This document shows, in pieces, positions 9,131-17,528 of a stretch of 64,000 nucleotides of DNA. The notes under the pieces are model-generated. The model had not been told where the DNA came from. It was given only the letters and a program-made list of their open reading frames with translations, and did no database searches. The position numbers and the translations under genes are program-made. Where the stretch lies: the NCBI GenBank assembly GCA_947455465.1, contig CANGNS010000012.1, forward strand, positions 41,084-105,083, read 5' to 3'. The first letter of the stretch is position 1, and each line of letters opens with the position of its first letter. The stretch comes from Comamonadaceae bacterium (GTDB lineage: Bacteria; Pseudomonadota; Gammaproteobacteria; Burkholderiales; Burkholderiaceae_C).

Positions 9131-9681
9131 GCGGCGCTTTTCCCCTGCGCAGATCGCTTGGCGGGCGTGAACGCATGGCCGTAGCCGTGGCAGCGCTGTT
9201 TAATGCATGCTGCTTCCTGCTGCTGCCCTGGATGCCGCTGATCGTGTCCCTGCTGGTCTGGGACAGCCGGTATCTGCGGCGGTACGGCCACTATTTTGTA
9301 AAGTTTGTAGAGCATTTCAGGGCTTTGCGCGAAGGGCCGGTGCGCCATTATTTGGCCGATGTTTTCCTGCAAGTGCGCGAGGTGCCCGCCACCATTGAGG
9401 GCCATTGCGTGCAATGCGGCAATTGCTGCCTAGACAAGCGTTGCGCATTTTTGCAGCCGCTGGGCGATGGCAAATTTGCCTGCGGTATTTTTCACAGCAC
9501 GGTGCGACGCTTTTCCAACTGCGGCTCCTTCCCGCTGCACGCCCGCGACATCGAGCGCTACCAGTGCCCCAGCTATTTCGTAGTGCGCCCTGACGCGCAG
9601 ACCATGCTGTGGATGCCTACGCGTCCACCGGGGCAAAACCCTCCAGCACCCGCGCAAATACCGCCTCCGTCGACTCAATAA
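9127..9681 (+). CDS. membrane-anchored cysteine-cluster protein (YkgJ-like)
   Basis: 184 residues. One or two hydrophobic helices at about 18-45 are followed by a cysteine-rich domain: C94-x2-C97-x2-C100-C101-x4-C106, then C119, C132 and C147. This resembles the YkgJ/CxxCxxCC putative metal or Fe-S binding family; the function is unknown. It is coupled to ugd by an ATGA overlap. Its last 65 bases lie antisense to the end of the glycosyltransferase gene, and the Pro-rich tail encoded there may be an accident of that overlap. Confidence 0.75.
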   Translation: MSGAFPLRRSLGGRERMAVAVAALFNACCFLLLPWMPLIVSLLVWDSRYLRRYGHYFVKFVEHFRALREGPVRHYLADVFLQVREVPATIEGHCVQCGNCCLDKRCAFLQPLGDGKFACGIFHSTVRRFSNCGSFPLHARDIERYQCPSYFVVRPDAQTMLWMPTRPPGQNPPAPAQIPPPSTQ

Positions 9682-10819
9682 TCGCCGGCCAGCCCATGGC
9701 GCGAGCGCTCTCGTAGCCGGCCTGGGCGACGCTGCGCAGCGTTTCAGGCGCGTTGAGCAAGGTCTGGGCGCCCATCACAAAGCTGCTCTCCGATGCCGGG
9801 TCGGCCAAGATGCCGTTCACGCCGGTACGAATAATTTCGCCTGCCGCCGCATGGTCAAAAGCCACCACCGCCAGGCCCGAGGCCATGGCCTCCAAGGTCA
9901 CGTTGCCAAAGGTTTCGGTTTTGCTGGCAAACAAGAAGATGTCCGCGCTGGCGTAATGCCTGGCCAGGTCGGCACCCGTGCGAAAACCGGCAAAGATGAT
10001 GTCTGGGTGGCGCGCCTGCAGCTCGGCGCGCATCGGTCCGTCGCCCACCAGCACGAGGCGCACATCAGGGTGTGCGACTTTGACCGATGCATATGTTTTG
10101 ACCACCAGTTGCAGATTTTTCTCCGCTGCCAGGCGCCCGACATACAGCAAAACCCGGCCTTGAGGCGCTACGCCCCAATCAGCACGCAGCGCCGGGTCGC
10201 GCAGCATGGGCGAGAAATTGTGGGTATCGACTCCACGCGGCACGACGTAGAGGCGCTGAAAGCCTTTGTCGGCTAACTGTATTTGCAACTGCTGCGTAGG
10301 CACCATGGTGGCCTGGGCGCGGTTATGGAATTTGCGCATATAGGCCAGGATGGCGCCGCTCAACCAGGCCATGCCGTAGTGCTGGCTATAGGCATGGAAA
10401 TTGGTGCGAAAGTCGGTGCTCACCGGCAATTTGAGTTTGGTAGCCGCCTGCAGCGCAGACCAACCCAGCGGGCCTTCGGTGGCAATGTGTACCAGGTCGG
10501 GCCGCTGCAGCGTCCACAGGCGCGTTAAGTGCCGTTTGGCAGGCAGGCCCATACGCAGCTGTTTATAAAACGGGATAGGCATGCCTTTGACCAAGACCTC
10601 TTCCAAGCGCTCGTCGCTGTTGGCCACCTGCGCTGCTTGCTGGCGCGGGCGGATGAGCCAAATCAGGTGGCCGTTGGCTTGCAAGCCCTGCACGATTTTG
10701 GACAGCGTATGCGCCACGCCATTGATATCCGGCGGGTAGGTTTCCGTCACCACCGCCACTTTGTAGGTGGGCCGCTGCGGGGCCAGGCGCTCGATATGAA
10801 TGGGGGAGTTGTCTTGCAT
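9617..10819 (-). CDS. glycosyltransferase family 4 protein
   Basis: 400 residues with the two-domain GT-B layout. The N-terminal acceptor domain begins VAVVTETYPPDINGVA. The C-terminal nucleotide-sugar domain shows the YVGRLAAEKN segment, the GDGP turn and the EX7E motif (ETFGNVTLE). It resembles retaining GT4 enzymes such as the glycolipid glycosyltransferases; donor and acceptor are not known. Start ATG at 10819, with no strong ribosome site. It converges on ugd and its partner, which may supply UDP-glucuronate. Confidence 0.88.
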   Translation of the reverse strand: MQDNSPIHIERLAPQRPTYKVAVVTETYPPDINGVAHTLSKIVQGLQANGHLIWLIRPRQQAAQVANSDERLEEVLVKGMPIPFYKQLRMGLPAKRHLTRLWTLQRPDLVHIATEGPLGWSALQAATKLKLPVSTDFRTNFHAYSQHYGMAWLSGAILAYMRKFHNRAQATMVPTQQLQIQLADKGFQRLYVVPRGVDTHNFSPMLRDPALRADWGVAPQGRVLLYVGRLAAEKNLQLVVKTYASVKVAHPDVRLVLVGDGPMRAELQARHPDIIFAGFRTGADLARHYASADIFLFASKTETFGNVTLEAMASGLAVVAFDHAAAGEIIRTGVNGILADPASESSFVMGAQTLLNAPETLRSVAQAGYESARAMGWPAIIESTEAVFARVLEGFAPVDA

Positions 10820-11003
10820 AAGCGCAATGTGGCAAAGGCATATAAATTTTTAATGACTTTGCCGTGACGTATTTATTAATTTGCGGTATTGCCCGATAGC
10901 GCGCCCGGTGTCATTAAATATTCATGCAAAAAAGTGACATTGGCATGGCTTTAGCACGCAGCGCACCCCAGCGCTGCCCTCTTTTTGCACCTTTGGAGAA
11001 TAT

Positions 11004-11618
11004 ATGCACCCATTTTTCGAAACCGTCGCCACGCAACGCTGGGACGACCACCGCTATTACCACCACAGCCGCATTAATCAAACTTTGCATTTGATCAGCG
11101 CTTTGTCTTTTTTGGTGGCCTACGCCTACTTGTTTATCGACCCGGTCATCTCAGCGCTGGTCGCCTGGCTGGTGTCCATGACTACGCGGCAAATCGGCCA
11201 TTTCTTTTTCGAGCCAAAAGACTACGACTTCGTCAACCAAGCCACCCACGAGCACAAAGAAGAAATCAAAGTGGGCTACAACCTGCAGCGCAAAGTCGTG
11301 CTGCTGTCGATCTGGGCCGCCATACCGGCGCTGGCTTATTGGATGCCCGAAACAGTGCAATGGGCGGTCCCGACCGAATACCAGGACACCCCCCTGCGCA
11401 TGACGGCCATGGTCTGGCTGTTTTTAGGCGCGGGCGGCCTGGTGTTCCGCGTCCTGCAGTTATGGCAACAGCAAGGCCTGATGGCCGGTTTGGCCTGGGC
11501 CTACAAAATCATTACCGACCCGGTCCATGACGTCAAGATGTACCACAAGGCGCCTCTGTACCTGATGCGGGGCCAATTGCTCGACCCCATGGAGCACGTC
11601 AACGCCACGCAGCACTGA
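11004..11618 (+). CDS. multi-helix membrane protein, Mpo1/DUF962-like
   Basis: 204 residues with about four hydrophobic segments (roughly 30-65, 95-115, 130-150, 155-170). The early part has a HxSRxNQTLH stretch and a RQIGHFFFEP stretch with spaced His residues between helices, which recalls the Mpo1-like (YGL010w/DUF962) alpha-oxidation dioxygenases. This is a weak pattern match, not an alignment. GGAGAATAT precedes the ATG. Its last 20 bases overlap the end of the convergent aminotransferase gene. Confidence 0.7.
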   Translation: MHPFFETVATQRWDDHRYYHHSRINQTLHLISALSFLVAYAYLFIDPVISALVAWLVSMTTRQIGHFFFEPKDYDFVNQATHEHKEEIKVGYNLQRKVVLLSIWAAIPALAYWMPETVQWAVPTEYQDTPLRMTAMVWLFLGAGGLVFRVLQLWQQQGLMAGLAWAYKIITDPVHDVKMYHKAPLYLMRGQLLDPMEHVNATQH

Positions 11619-13299
11619 ATTGCGACCATTTGCGCGCCACGATTTCTTTGAGCACCTGGCGGCGAATGGTGCGGTGGGTTTGCAGCGGGTCGGTCCACCA
11701 CCAGCCCGCTGCCTGCATAGCATGGCCGGCGGCGACAAACTTTTGGCAAAACAGATCAAAGTCGGCGTCGCTAAACCCAAAGTTGAAGATCATGCGCCCT
11801 GAGCCCACCCAGCTCAGCGCAATGCCTTGTTCACGCAGGTAATACTGAAAAATCCAGTGGTAACGGCCCGCCGTCTCAAACAATATGGCCCACACGGTCT
11901 CCATACCAGCCACGCGCACGGGCAGGTCCGCCGCTTGCAGCGCGCTATTGAGCTGCGCCATGCGCGCCGCCCAGGTGGCGCTTGCGCTGGCATAGTGCGC
12001 CAGCATCTCAGGGCTGTCCAGATGGCGCAGGAACACGTTCATGGCGCCCATGACATAGGGGTGGGCGTTGAAGGTGCCCCGGGCAAAGCAAATATTGCCG
12101 GGCTGCTCCGCGCCGAAACGCTGCATCCAGCGCGATTTGCCGCAGATCACACCCACCGGCAAACCGCCACCCAGCGTTTTGCCATAGGTGACCATGTCGG
12201 CTGCGATACCAAAGTACTCCTGCGCGCCGCCCCGGGCCAGGCGAAAGCCCAAAAACACCTCGTCCATGATCAGGGCGATGCCTTTGGCATCGCAGACTGC
12301 ACGCAGTTGCACCAGCCAGTCGCGGTAGGCGGCGCGGTCGTAATGCACTTTGCGGGCGCCATCCACCAGCGTCGCGTCCGTCGGCGCCGCGCTATTGGGA
12401 TGCATGGCTTGCAAGGGATTGACCAACACGCAGGCGATGTCGTCGCGGTTGCGCAGCACCTTCAGGGTGTTGGGGTGCATTTCGTTGAGGGTGAGCGTGT
12501 CCGAGGACGGCGGCATGGGGTTGCCCGGGCCGGGCTGCACGTCATCCCACCACCCGTGGTAGGCGCCGGTAAAGCGCACGATTTTTTTGCGCCCGGTGTG
12601 GTAGCGCGCCAAGCGCACCGCCTGCATCACCGCCTCGGTGCCCGACATATGGAAAGACACCTCGTCCTGCCCCGAGATGCGGCACAGCCGCTGCACGTTG
12701 TCGAGCACGCAGGGGTGGTAGCCACCCAAAATCGGCCCCAAGGACTGGGCCATGGCCGCGCCCTCGGCCATGCTGTTTTTGTAGTAATCCAGGCCCAGCA
12801 GATTCACGCCGTAAGAGCCGGTGACGTCGATAAACCGGTTGCCGTCCATGTCCGTCAGGTACACGCCCTCGCTGCTTTGCCAGTAGCTGCCGGTTTTGAC
12901 GTAGCGCTGAAGCACCTCCCGAAATTGAAAGGGAATGCGGATCTGCCCGATCAGCTGCATGTCCGAGATCAAGCCCTTGGTGGCCTCGGTGTGTGCCAGC
13001 GTCAGCGGGCTGCGGCTTTGCAGCTGCGCGCCCAGCGCGACAAGTGCTTGGCGCCGCTGCGTCGCAATCGCGGCAGGGGCACCATCTGCGCTAAACCAGG
13101 TGGCTTCATCGTAGCTATAGGCGGGCACCATCTTGGCAACCCGCTTGGCCATGCGCAGATGCCCACCCAAAGAGGGGTGTTTAGCAAAAGACAGCTCCAG
13201 CCTTTGCTTGGCCTTGCCGCCGATCCAAAGCGCTGCGCTTGCGCCGGCCAGCCATTGCAGCCATTGCACCCATTCACCCATGCCGTTCATGTCAGCCAT
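11599..13299 (-). CDS. class III PLP-dependent aminotransferase (glutamate-semialdehyde aminomutase-like)
   Basis: 566 residues from the ATG at 13299, which follows AAAGGA; a longer frame to 13464 would overlap psd. Residues 1-130 or so are an extra N-terminal region with a hydrophobic stretch (13-28) ahead of the aminotransferase fold. The fold shows SGTEAVMQAVRLAR, the GAYHGWWDD loop, the MDEVFLGFR aspartate segment and the PLP lysine K374 in VTYGKTLGGG. This looks like a glutamate-1-semialdehyde-type enzyme recruited for another substrate. It diverges from psd across 51 bases. Confidence 0.88.
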   Translation of the reverse strand: MADMNGMGEWVQWLQWLAGASAALWIGGKAKQRLELSFAKHPSLGGHLRMAKRVAKMVPAYSYDEATWFSADGAPAAIATQRRQALVALGAQLQSRSPLTLAHTEATKGLISDMQLIGQIRIPFQFREVLQRYVKTGSYWQSSEGVYLTDMDGNRFIDVTGSYGVNLLGLDYYKNSMAEGAAMAQSLGPILGGYHPCVLDNVQRLCRISGQDEVSFHMSGTEAVMQAVRLARYHTGRKKIVRFTGAYHGWWDDVQPGPGNPMPPSSDTLTLNEMHPNTLKVLRNRDDIACVLVNPLQAMHPNSAAPTDATLVDGARKVHYDRAAYRDWLVQLRAVCDAKGIALIMDEVFLGFRLARGGAQEYFGIAADMVTYGKTLGGGLPVGVICGKSRWMQRFGAEQPGNICFARGTFNAHPYVMGAMNVFLRHLDSPEMLAHYASASATWAARMAQLNSALQAADLPVRVAGMETVWAILFETAGRYHWIFQYYLREQGIALSWVGSGRMIFNFGFSDADFDLFCQKFVAAGHAMQAAGWWWTDPLQTHRTIRRQVLKEIVARKWSQFSAAWR

Positions 13300-13350
13300 G
13301 CCATGTCCTTTTCGTAAAACCTTGTTGTATGACCCTCGGGTTAAAAATTC

Positions 13351-14238
13351 ATGACTATTCGCGCACGTTTGCAAAAAATATTGGCCCAGGAAGACCTCAA
13401 CTTTCTGCTTACCAACCGCATACCCCGGCTGGCAACAACCCACTTTGTGGGCTGGCTCAGCCACATCCGTAGTCCTTTGCTGGCGCGCTGCCTCATCGGC
13501 CCCTGGCGCTGGTTCTCGGGCCTGGACCTGAGCGAGGCACGCAACACCCGCTTTGACAGCCTACACGACTGCTTTATCCGCGAGCTCAAGCCGGGCCTGC
13601 GGCCACTGGATCCTGACCCGGACGTCATGGTCAGCCCCTGCGACGGCATCGTGGGTGCGTTTGGCGAAGTCAAAAATGGCCAAGTCTTTCAAGCCAAAGG
13701 CTTTCCGTACACGCTGACCGATTTGCTAGGCGACAAAGCCCCTAACTCGCCCTGGCACGATGGGGTGTACCTCACCATCCGCATCACCTCGTCGATGTAC
13801 CACCGCTTTCACGCACCGGCCGATCTGCGAATGCACCGTGTGGATTACTTCAACGGCGACACCTGGAACGTCAACCCGATTGCGCTCAAGCGGGTGGAAA
13901 AACTGTTTTGTAAAAACGAGCGTGCGCTTTTAAGCGTGGAAGTGGGCGCAGCGGCGCACCCGGTGGCGCTGGTGCCCGTGGCGGCAATTTTGGTGGCCAG
14001 TATCCGTCTGCACGCCATCGACACGGTGCTGCACACCCGCTACACCGGGCCCCACACCATCGCCTGCGAGGCCCGCTACGAAAAAGGCCAGGAAATGGGC
14101 TGGTTCGAGCATGGCTCGACCGTTCTTGTGTTTGCGCCCAAGGGCTTCAGCTTTGCACCAAGCGTGCAAGAAGGCGCCCAGATCCGTATGGGCCAGGCGC
14201 TGCTCAGGATGCCGCCAAGCCCTCCGGCACCTCTTTAG
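13351..14238 (+). CDS. psd: phosphatidylserine decarboxylase proenzyme
   Basis: 295 residues. Converts phosphatidylserine to phosphatidylethanolamine at the inner membrane and self-cleaves to form a pyruvoyl group. The cleavage serine is S256 in the sequence HGSTV, where LGST is more usual. The PCDGIVGAFG segment and the MYHRFHAP histidine segment are typical. The 3' end overlaps the convergent phosphatase gene by 35 bases. Confidence 0.95.
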   Translation: MTIRARLQKILAQEDLNFLLTNRIPRLATTHFVGWLSHIRSPLLARCLIGPWRWFSGLDLSEARNTRFDSLHDCFIRELKPGLRPLDPDPDVMVSPCDGIVGAFGEVKNGQVFQAKGFPYTLTDLLGDKAPNSPWHDGVYLTIRITSSMYHRFHAPADLRMHRVDYFNGDTWNVNPIALKRVEKLFCKNERALLSVEVGAAAHPVALVPVAAILVASIRLHAIDTVLHTRYTGPHTIACEARYEKGQEMGWFEHGSTVLVFAPKGFSFAPSVQEGAQIRMGQALLRMPPSPPAPL

Positions 14239-15019
14239 CCACCACTGCTACCGGTTTGACCGCCGTCTGTACCGGCGGCACGAAGTCCAGCACTTGGTCC
14301 CAGTACAGAATTTCCAGCGTGCCGTCCATGTGTTCGACCAAGGCCGAGCGGCTCTCGACCCAGTCGCCGTCGTTGCAATAGAGCACGCCGTCGATCATGC
14401 GCATTTCGGCGCGGTGAATATGTCCGCACACCACGCCGTCATAACCGCGTTTGCGCGCTTCATGCGAGACGGCATATTCAAAATCGGCGACAAAATTCAC
14501 CGCTTTTTTGACTTTGTTTTTCAAATACGCCGATAAAGACCAATACGGCAAACCCATGCGTCGGCGCACGATATTGAAATGGCGGTTGACCCGCAGTGCA
14601 AATTCATACAGCGTGTCGCCCAAATACGCTAACCATTTGGCATATTTCACCACCGCGTCAAAATAATCGCCGTGTACCAGCCACAGCTTGCGGCCATCGG
14701 CTAGCGTATGGCTGCCTTCAAAATCCACATGCACGCCACCAAAATGATGGTCAATAAAATCGCGGGCGAATTCGTCGTGGTTGCCCGGGATAAATACCAC
14801 TTTGCAACCCTTGCGGGCTTTACGCAAAAGTTTTTGCACCACATCGTTATGCGCTTGCGGCCAATACCATTTTTTGCGCAGTTGCCAGCCGTCAATAATG
14901 TCGCCGATTAAATACAAATGATCACTGGTATGTGATTTAAGAAAATCGATCAGCGCCTCGGCCTGACAGCCGGGCGTGCCCAGGTGCAGATCCGAGATAA
15001 ATACGGCACGGTAATGCAT
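14204..15019 (-). CDS. LpxH-like UDP-2,3-diacylglucosamine diphosphatase family metallophosphatase
   Basis: 271 residues of the calcineurin-like fold: FISDLHLGT (metal site 1), LIGDIIDGW, IPGNHDEF and the closing GHIHRAE. The COG2908-type length and motifs fit the LpxH/LpxH2 group that hydrolyses UDP-2,3-diacylglucosamine in lipid A synthesis, but related broad phosphoesterases look similar. The ATG at 15019 is chosen because CTGGAG lies just upstream; the longer frame has no ribosome site. Confidence 0.85.
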   Translation of the reverse strand: MHYRAVFISDLHLGTPGCQAEALIDFLKSHTSDHLYLIGDIIDGWQLRKKWYWPQAHNDVVQKLLRKARKGCKVVFIPGNHDEFARDFIDHHFGGVHVDFEGSHTLADGRKLWLVHGDYFDAVVKYAKWLAYLGDTLYEFALRVNRHFNIVRRRMGLPYWSLSAYLKNKVKKAVNFVADFEYAVSHEARKRGYDGVVCGHIHRAEMRMIDGVLYCNDGDWVESRSALVEHMDGTLEILYWDQVLDFVPPVQTAVKPVAVVAKEVPEGLAAS

Positions 15020-15104
15020 CCCAACTCCAGAGGTAAACCCGCGATTCACGCTTTTGCCGGCAAAGCATCACGCACAGCGGGCAATCGGGATGTTATGTGC
15101 GCTG

Positions 15105-15127
15105 TATGACTAAATGATGAAGTCATA
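15105..15127. promoter_or_regulatory. 7-bp inverted repeat upstream of the LpxH-like gene
   Basis: TATGACT and AGTCATA are separated by 9 bases. The element lies 86 bases upstream of the LpxH-like start, just before the hairpin that closes the TonB receptor gene. It could be an operator or chance; no regulator is adjacent. Confidence 0.25.
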
Positions 15128-15129
15128 AA

Positions 15130-15165
15130 GCGGTCTGCTGAAAACTTAAGGCATCAACAGACCGC
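15130..15165 (-). terminator. possible hairpin terminator of the TonB receptor gene
   Basis: GCGGTCTG and CAGACCGC form a perfect 8-bp stem around a 20-base loop, ten bases past the receptor stop (15176, minus strand). No clear U-run follows on the minus strand, so termination strength is uncertain. Confidence 0.4.
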
Positions 15166-15175
15166 AGTATTGCGT

Positions 15176-17359
15176 TTAGAAGTCAATCGTCGCAGTCAGC
15201 TGAAAACTACGAGCGGCATTAACGGTTAGCAAATCAGCGGCTTTGGGCGTTACGCTGTTGCTGCCAGCCGCAGCAGTGGCGATTCCGATAATTGAATGGT
15301 TATCCAACAGATTATTTACACCCCATTGCAATTTCAATGCTTTACCAAAGACGCCTGGGTTTTTGATTGTGTAATTGGCATAGACATTAGCTACGACATA
15401 GGGATCAATCACAAAGGCCTCGTTATTTTTGGCTGAGTCGTCGTTGTACATTTGGCCAATGCGATTGGCCGAAGCGCCCACCGACCAATTGCCACGGCGG
15501 TAATTGAGTGCAACCGTTTCAGTGTCTGACGGCGCGCCGGCAACCCATTTGCCGTTGGCGTCATATTTCAAGCTGGTCATGGTCGCGTTCAAGTACAGGC
15601 TAAATCCCTCACCCAATACAAAGTTGGCTTCGCCCTCCACGCCCTGCGCAGTTTGCGTGCCGCTGGGGTACCACGCGAAATTGCCCGCGCTGTCTGCGGT
15701 GGCCGACTTGGTGTACGTGCTCTCAAGCACGGTGCGGTAAACATCGAATGCAAACGTCATGGCCTCGGTATTCCAGACGGTTCCGTATTGAAAAGTCGTG
15801 GCCTTGGTTGGGTTGGGTGCCGGCGATACCTGGGCATTTTTTACGTCAAAAATATTAGTACTGGGTATCTGGTCGCCGATGGCATATTGCGCATAGGCAG
15901 ACCAGTTAGGCCGAATGAAATAGTGTGCATCGATAGACGGAAGCGTGTCGGTATACGTAATGGAGTGGGCCAGCGAGGGCGCGCCGTTCAGCGAACCTAC
16001 GGTGGTCAGATCCGCCAAATGCACAAAATCTTGGGAGTAACTGGCCCACTTTACGCCTGGGGTAATCTGCAACTGGGGAGAAACATTGAAGCTGTACTCC
16101 ACATAAGGTTGCAATGTGGTGGTGGTGTAGGTTTCGCTGAAATTGGGCGTCGGGCCGTTCACCCAGGTGCGTGGATCGGAGGGAACCTGGAAGCGGTAGC
16201 TTTTGGCCTGGTCTAACCACACACCTGTGCGCAGGGTGCCGAGATCCGATTCCTGGCTAAAGCGTGTGACATCGCCGATAGCGGTGTAGGAGTTGAGCTT
16301 GTCGATCGCGCTGGTCGCTGTAATGGCCGTGGCAGAGTTGTTGTAGTTTTGTTTATTCCAGTAGCGGTAGGTATAGACCTTGTTGTCTAACTTCCATCCC
16401 CCGCCCAATGCGGTATTGATGCCGGCGTAAACAAAGTCCGTGGAAATATCATAGAAGTTAAAGCCGTAGTAATTCGGCTTAGACGAGTCGCCGCTAAGCA
16501 GGCTGACATAGTCGCCTTGGTCGTAACTGGAGCGGGCAATACCTTTGATATTGGGCGTGTTGCTCTTTAAGTTCAAATACGAGGCAAACAAGGTGACCTT
16601 AGAGCCACCCGTGTTTTCATACTCATATTTCACCTGGGCGGCTGAGCGGTCTTGCAGGTTATAGGTTTGGTAGCCGTCCGACTTCATTTTTTGGACCGCC
16701 AACAGTACATTGGATTTACCGTCTTGCCCGTATTGACCGGTGGTGTGCTCCAGACTGAGCAAGTTGGTATTCCAGGTGCCCGCGGACACGATCAAGCTGG
16801 TGCGGGGATCCGCATCCAAGGGACGGGAGCGAAAATCTACATTGCCCGCAAATGTGGCTTGGCCGATGGTGGATGCACCACCGGGGCTGCGGTCGACCAC
16901 TTGGCTGCCGATAAATTCACTGGGGAAAAATACCCACGAATGGTGGCTCACGCCGTTGGTGTCATTAAAGGGTATGCCGTCGAAGCTAAACACCATATTG
17001 CTATCGGACAAACCGCGCATGGTGATTTTGGCATCGCCCAGGCCTACGCCATTTGGCGAACTAGAGAACATGCCAGGCACCATATTGAGCGCCTGGGTGT
17101 AATCTGCCACTGGTGATGTGTAGTCGCGCAACTGGACTTCACTCACGATGGACTGCGCCGATCGCGCATTGAGCGAGCTTTGCGAAGGTGCGGTTTCAGC
17201 CGACGGTAAGGTGACAGGAGCTTGGCCACTCACCGTAACCGTGCCTAACGTATAAGGGGCTTGGGACTGCGCCACGGCTGATGCACCGAGGCAAAGCAGT
17301 GCTACTGCCAAAGAAATTTGAGCGGGGCGGGCAATAGGGGTGCGGGTAGATTTTTTCAT
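15176..17359 (-). CDS. TonB-dependent outer membrane receptor
   Basis: 727 residues. A signal peptide at 1-30 (cleavage near SAVAQ) is followed by a TonB box region (LGTVTVSG), a plug domain (about 60-175, with MRGL and SPGGASTIG) and a 22-strand barrel ending in the aromatic TATIDF, typical of outer-membrane insertion. The ligand is not evident. It diverges from a secreted phosphoesterase across 169 bases with PHO-box-like sequences, so a phosphorylated ligand is one guess. No ExbB/ExbD/TonB gene is in the window. Confidence 0.93.
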   Translation of the reverse strand: MKKSTRTPIARPAQISLAVALLCLGASAVAQSQAPYTLGTVTVSGQAPVTLPSAETAPSQSSLNARSAQSIVSEVQLRDYTSPVADYTQALNMVPGMFSSSPNGVGLGDAKITMRGLSDSNMVFSFDGIPFNDTNGVSHHSWVFFPSEFIGSQVVDRSPGGASTIGQATFAGNVDFRSRPLDADPRTSLIVSAGTWNTNLLSLEHTTGQYGQDGKSNVLLAVQKMKSDGYQTYNLQDRSAAQVKYEYENTGGSKVTLFASYLNLKSNTPNIKGIARSSYDQGDYVSLLSGDSSKPNYYGFNFYDISTDFVYAGINTALGGGWKLDNKVYTYRYWNKQNYNNSATAITATSAIDKLNSYTAIGDVTRFSQESDLGTLRTGVWLDQAKSYRFQVPSDPRTWVNGPTPNFSETYTTTTLQPYVEYSFNVSPQLQITPGVKWASYSQDFVHLADLTTVGSLNGAPSLAHSITYTDTLPSIDAHYFIRPNWSAYAQYAIGDQIPSTNIFDVKNAQVSPAPNPTKATTFQYGTVWNTEAMTFAFDVYRTVLESTYTKSATADSAGNFAWYPSGTQTAQGVEGEANFVLGEGFSLYLNATMTSLKYDANGKWVAGAPSDTETVALNYRRGNWSVGASANRIGQMYNDDSAKNNEAFVIDPYVVANVYANYTIKNPGVFGKALKLQWGVNNLLDNHSIIGIATAAAGSNSVTPKAADLLTVNAARSFQLTATIDF

Positions 17360-17428
17360 GGTGCAAATAGATGGGATGGCAGAACTTCAGACGCATCCCT
17401 ATTGCAACCAATTTATGTTTCACTGATT

Positions 17429-17479
17429 TGACAGTTTTATTTTTTGATTTGCGACTTATATTTGTCATACTTCGGCAAT
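17429..17479. promoter_or_regulatory. possible PHO-box-like elements in the divergent promoter region
   Basis: A minus-strand CTGTCA starts at 17434, facing the TonB receptor. A plus-strand TTGTCATACTTCGGCAAT lies at 17462-17479, facing the phosphoesterase. Each has one good PhoB half site and one degenerate half at the 11-base repeat spacing. The match is partial and made by eye. Confidence 0.25.
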
Positions 17480-17528
17480 ACCCTTGTGGGCGCTTATTCT
17501 TATATCCATTGACTGATTGGAATTCACC

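Noticed and set aside
11827..13317. 496-codon plus-strand frame opposite the aminotransferase
   Set aside because: It is antisense to a well-supported gene and its protein has no domain; long antisense frames are common in high-GC DNA.
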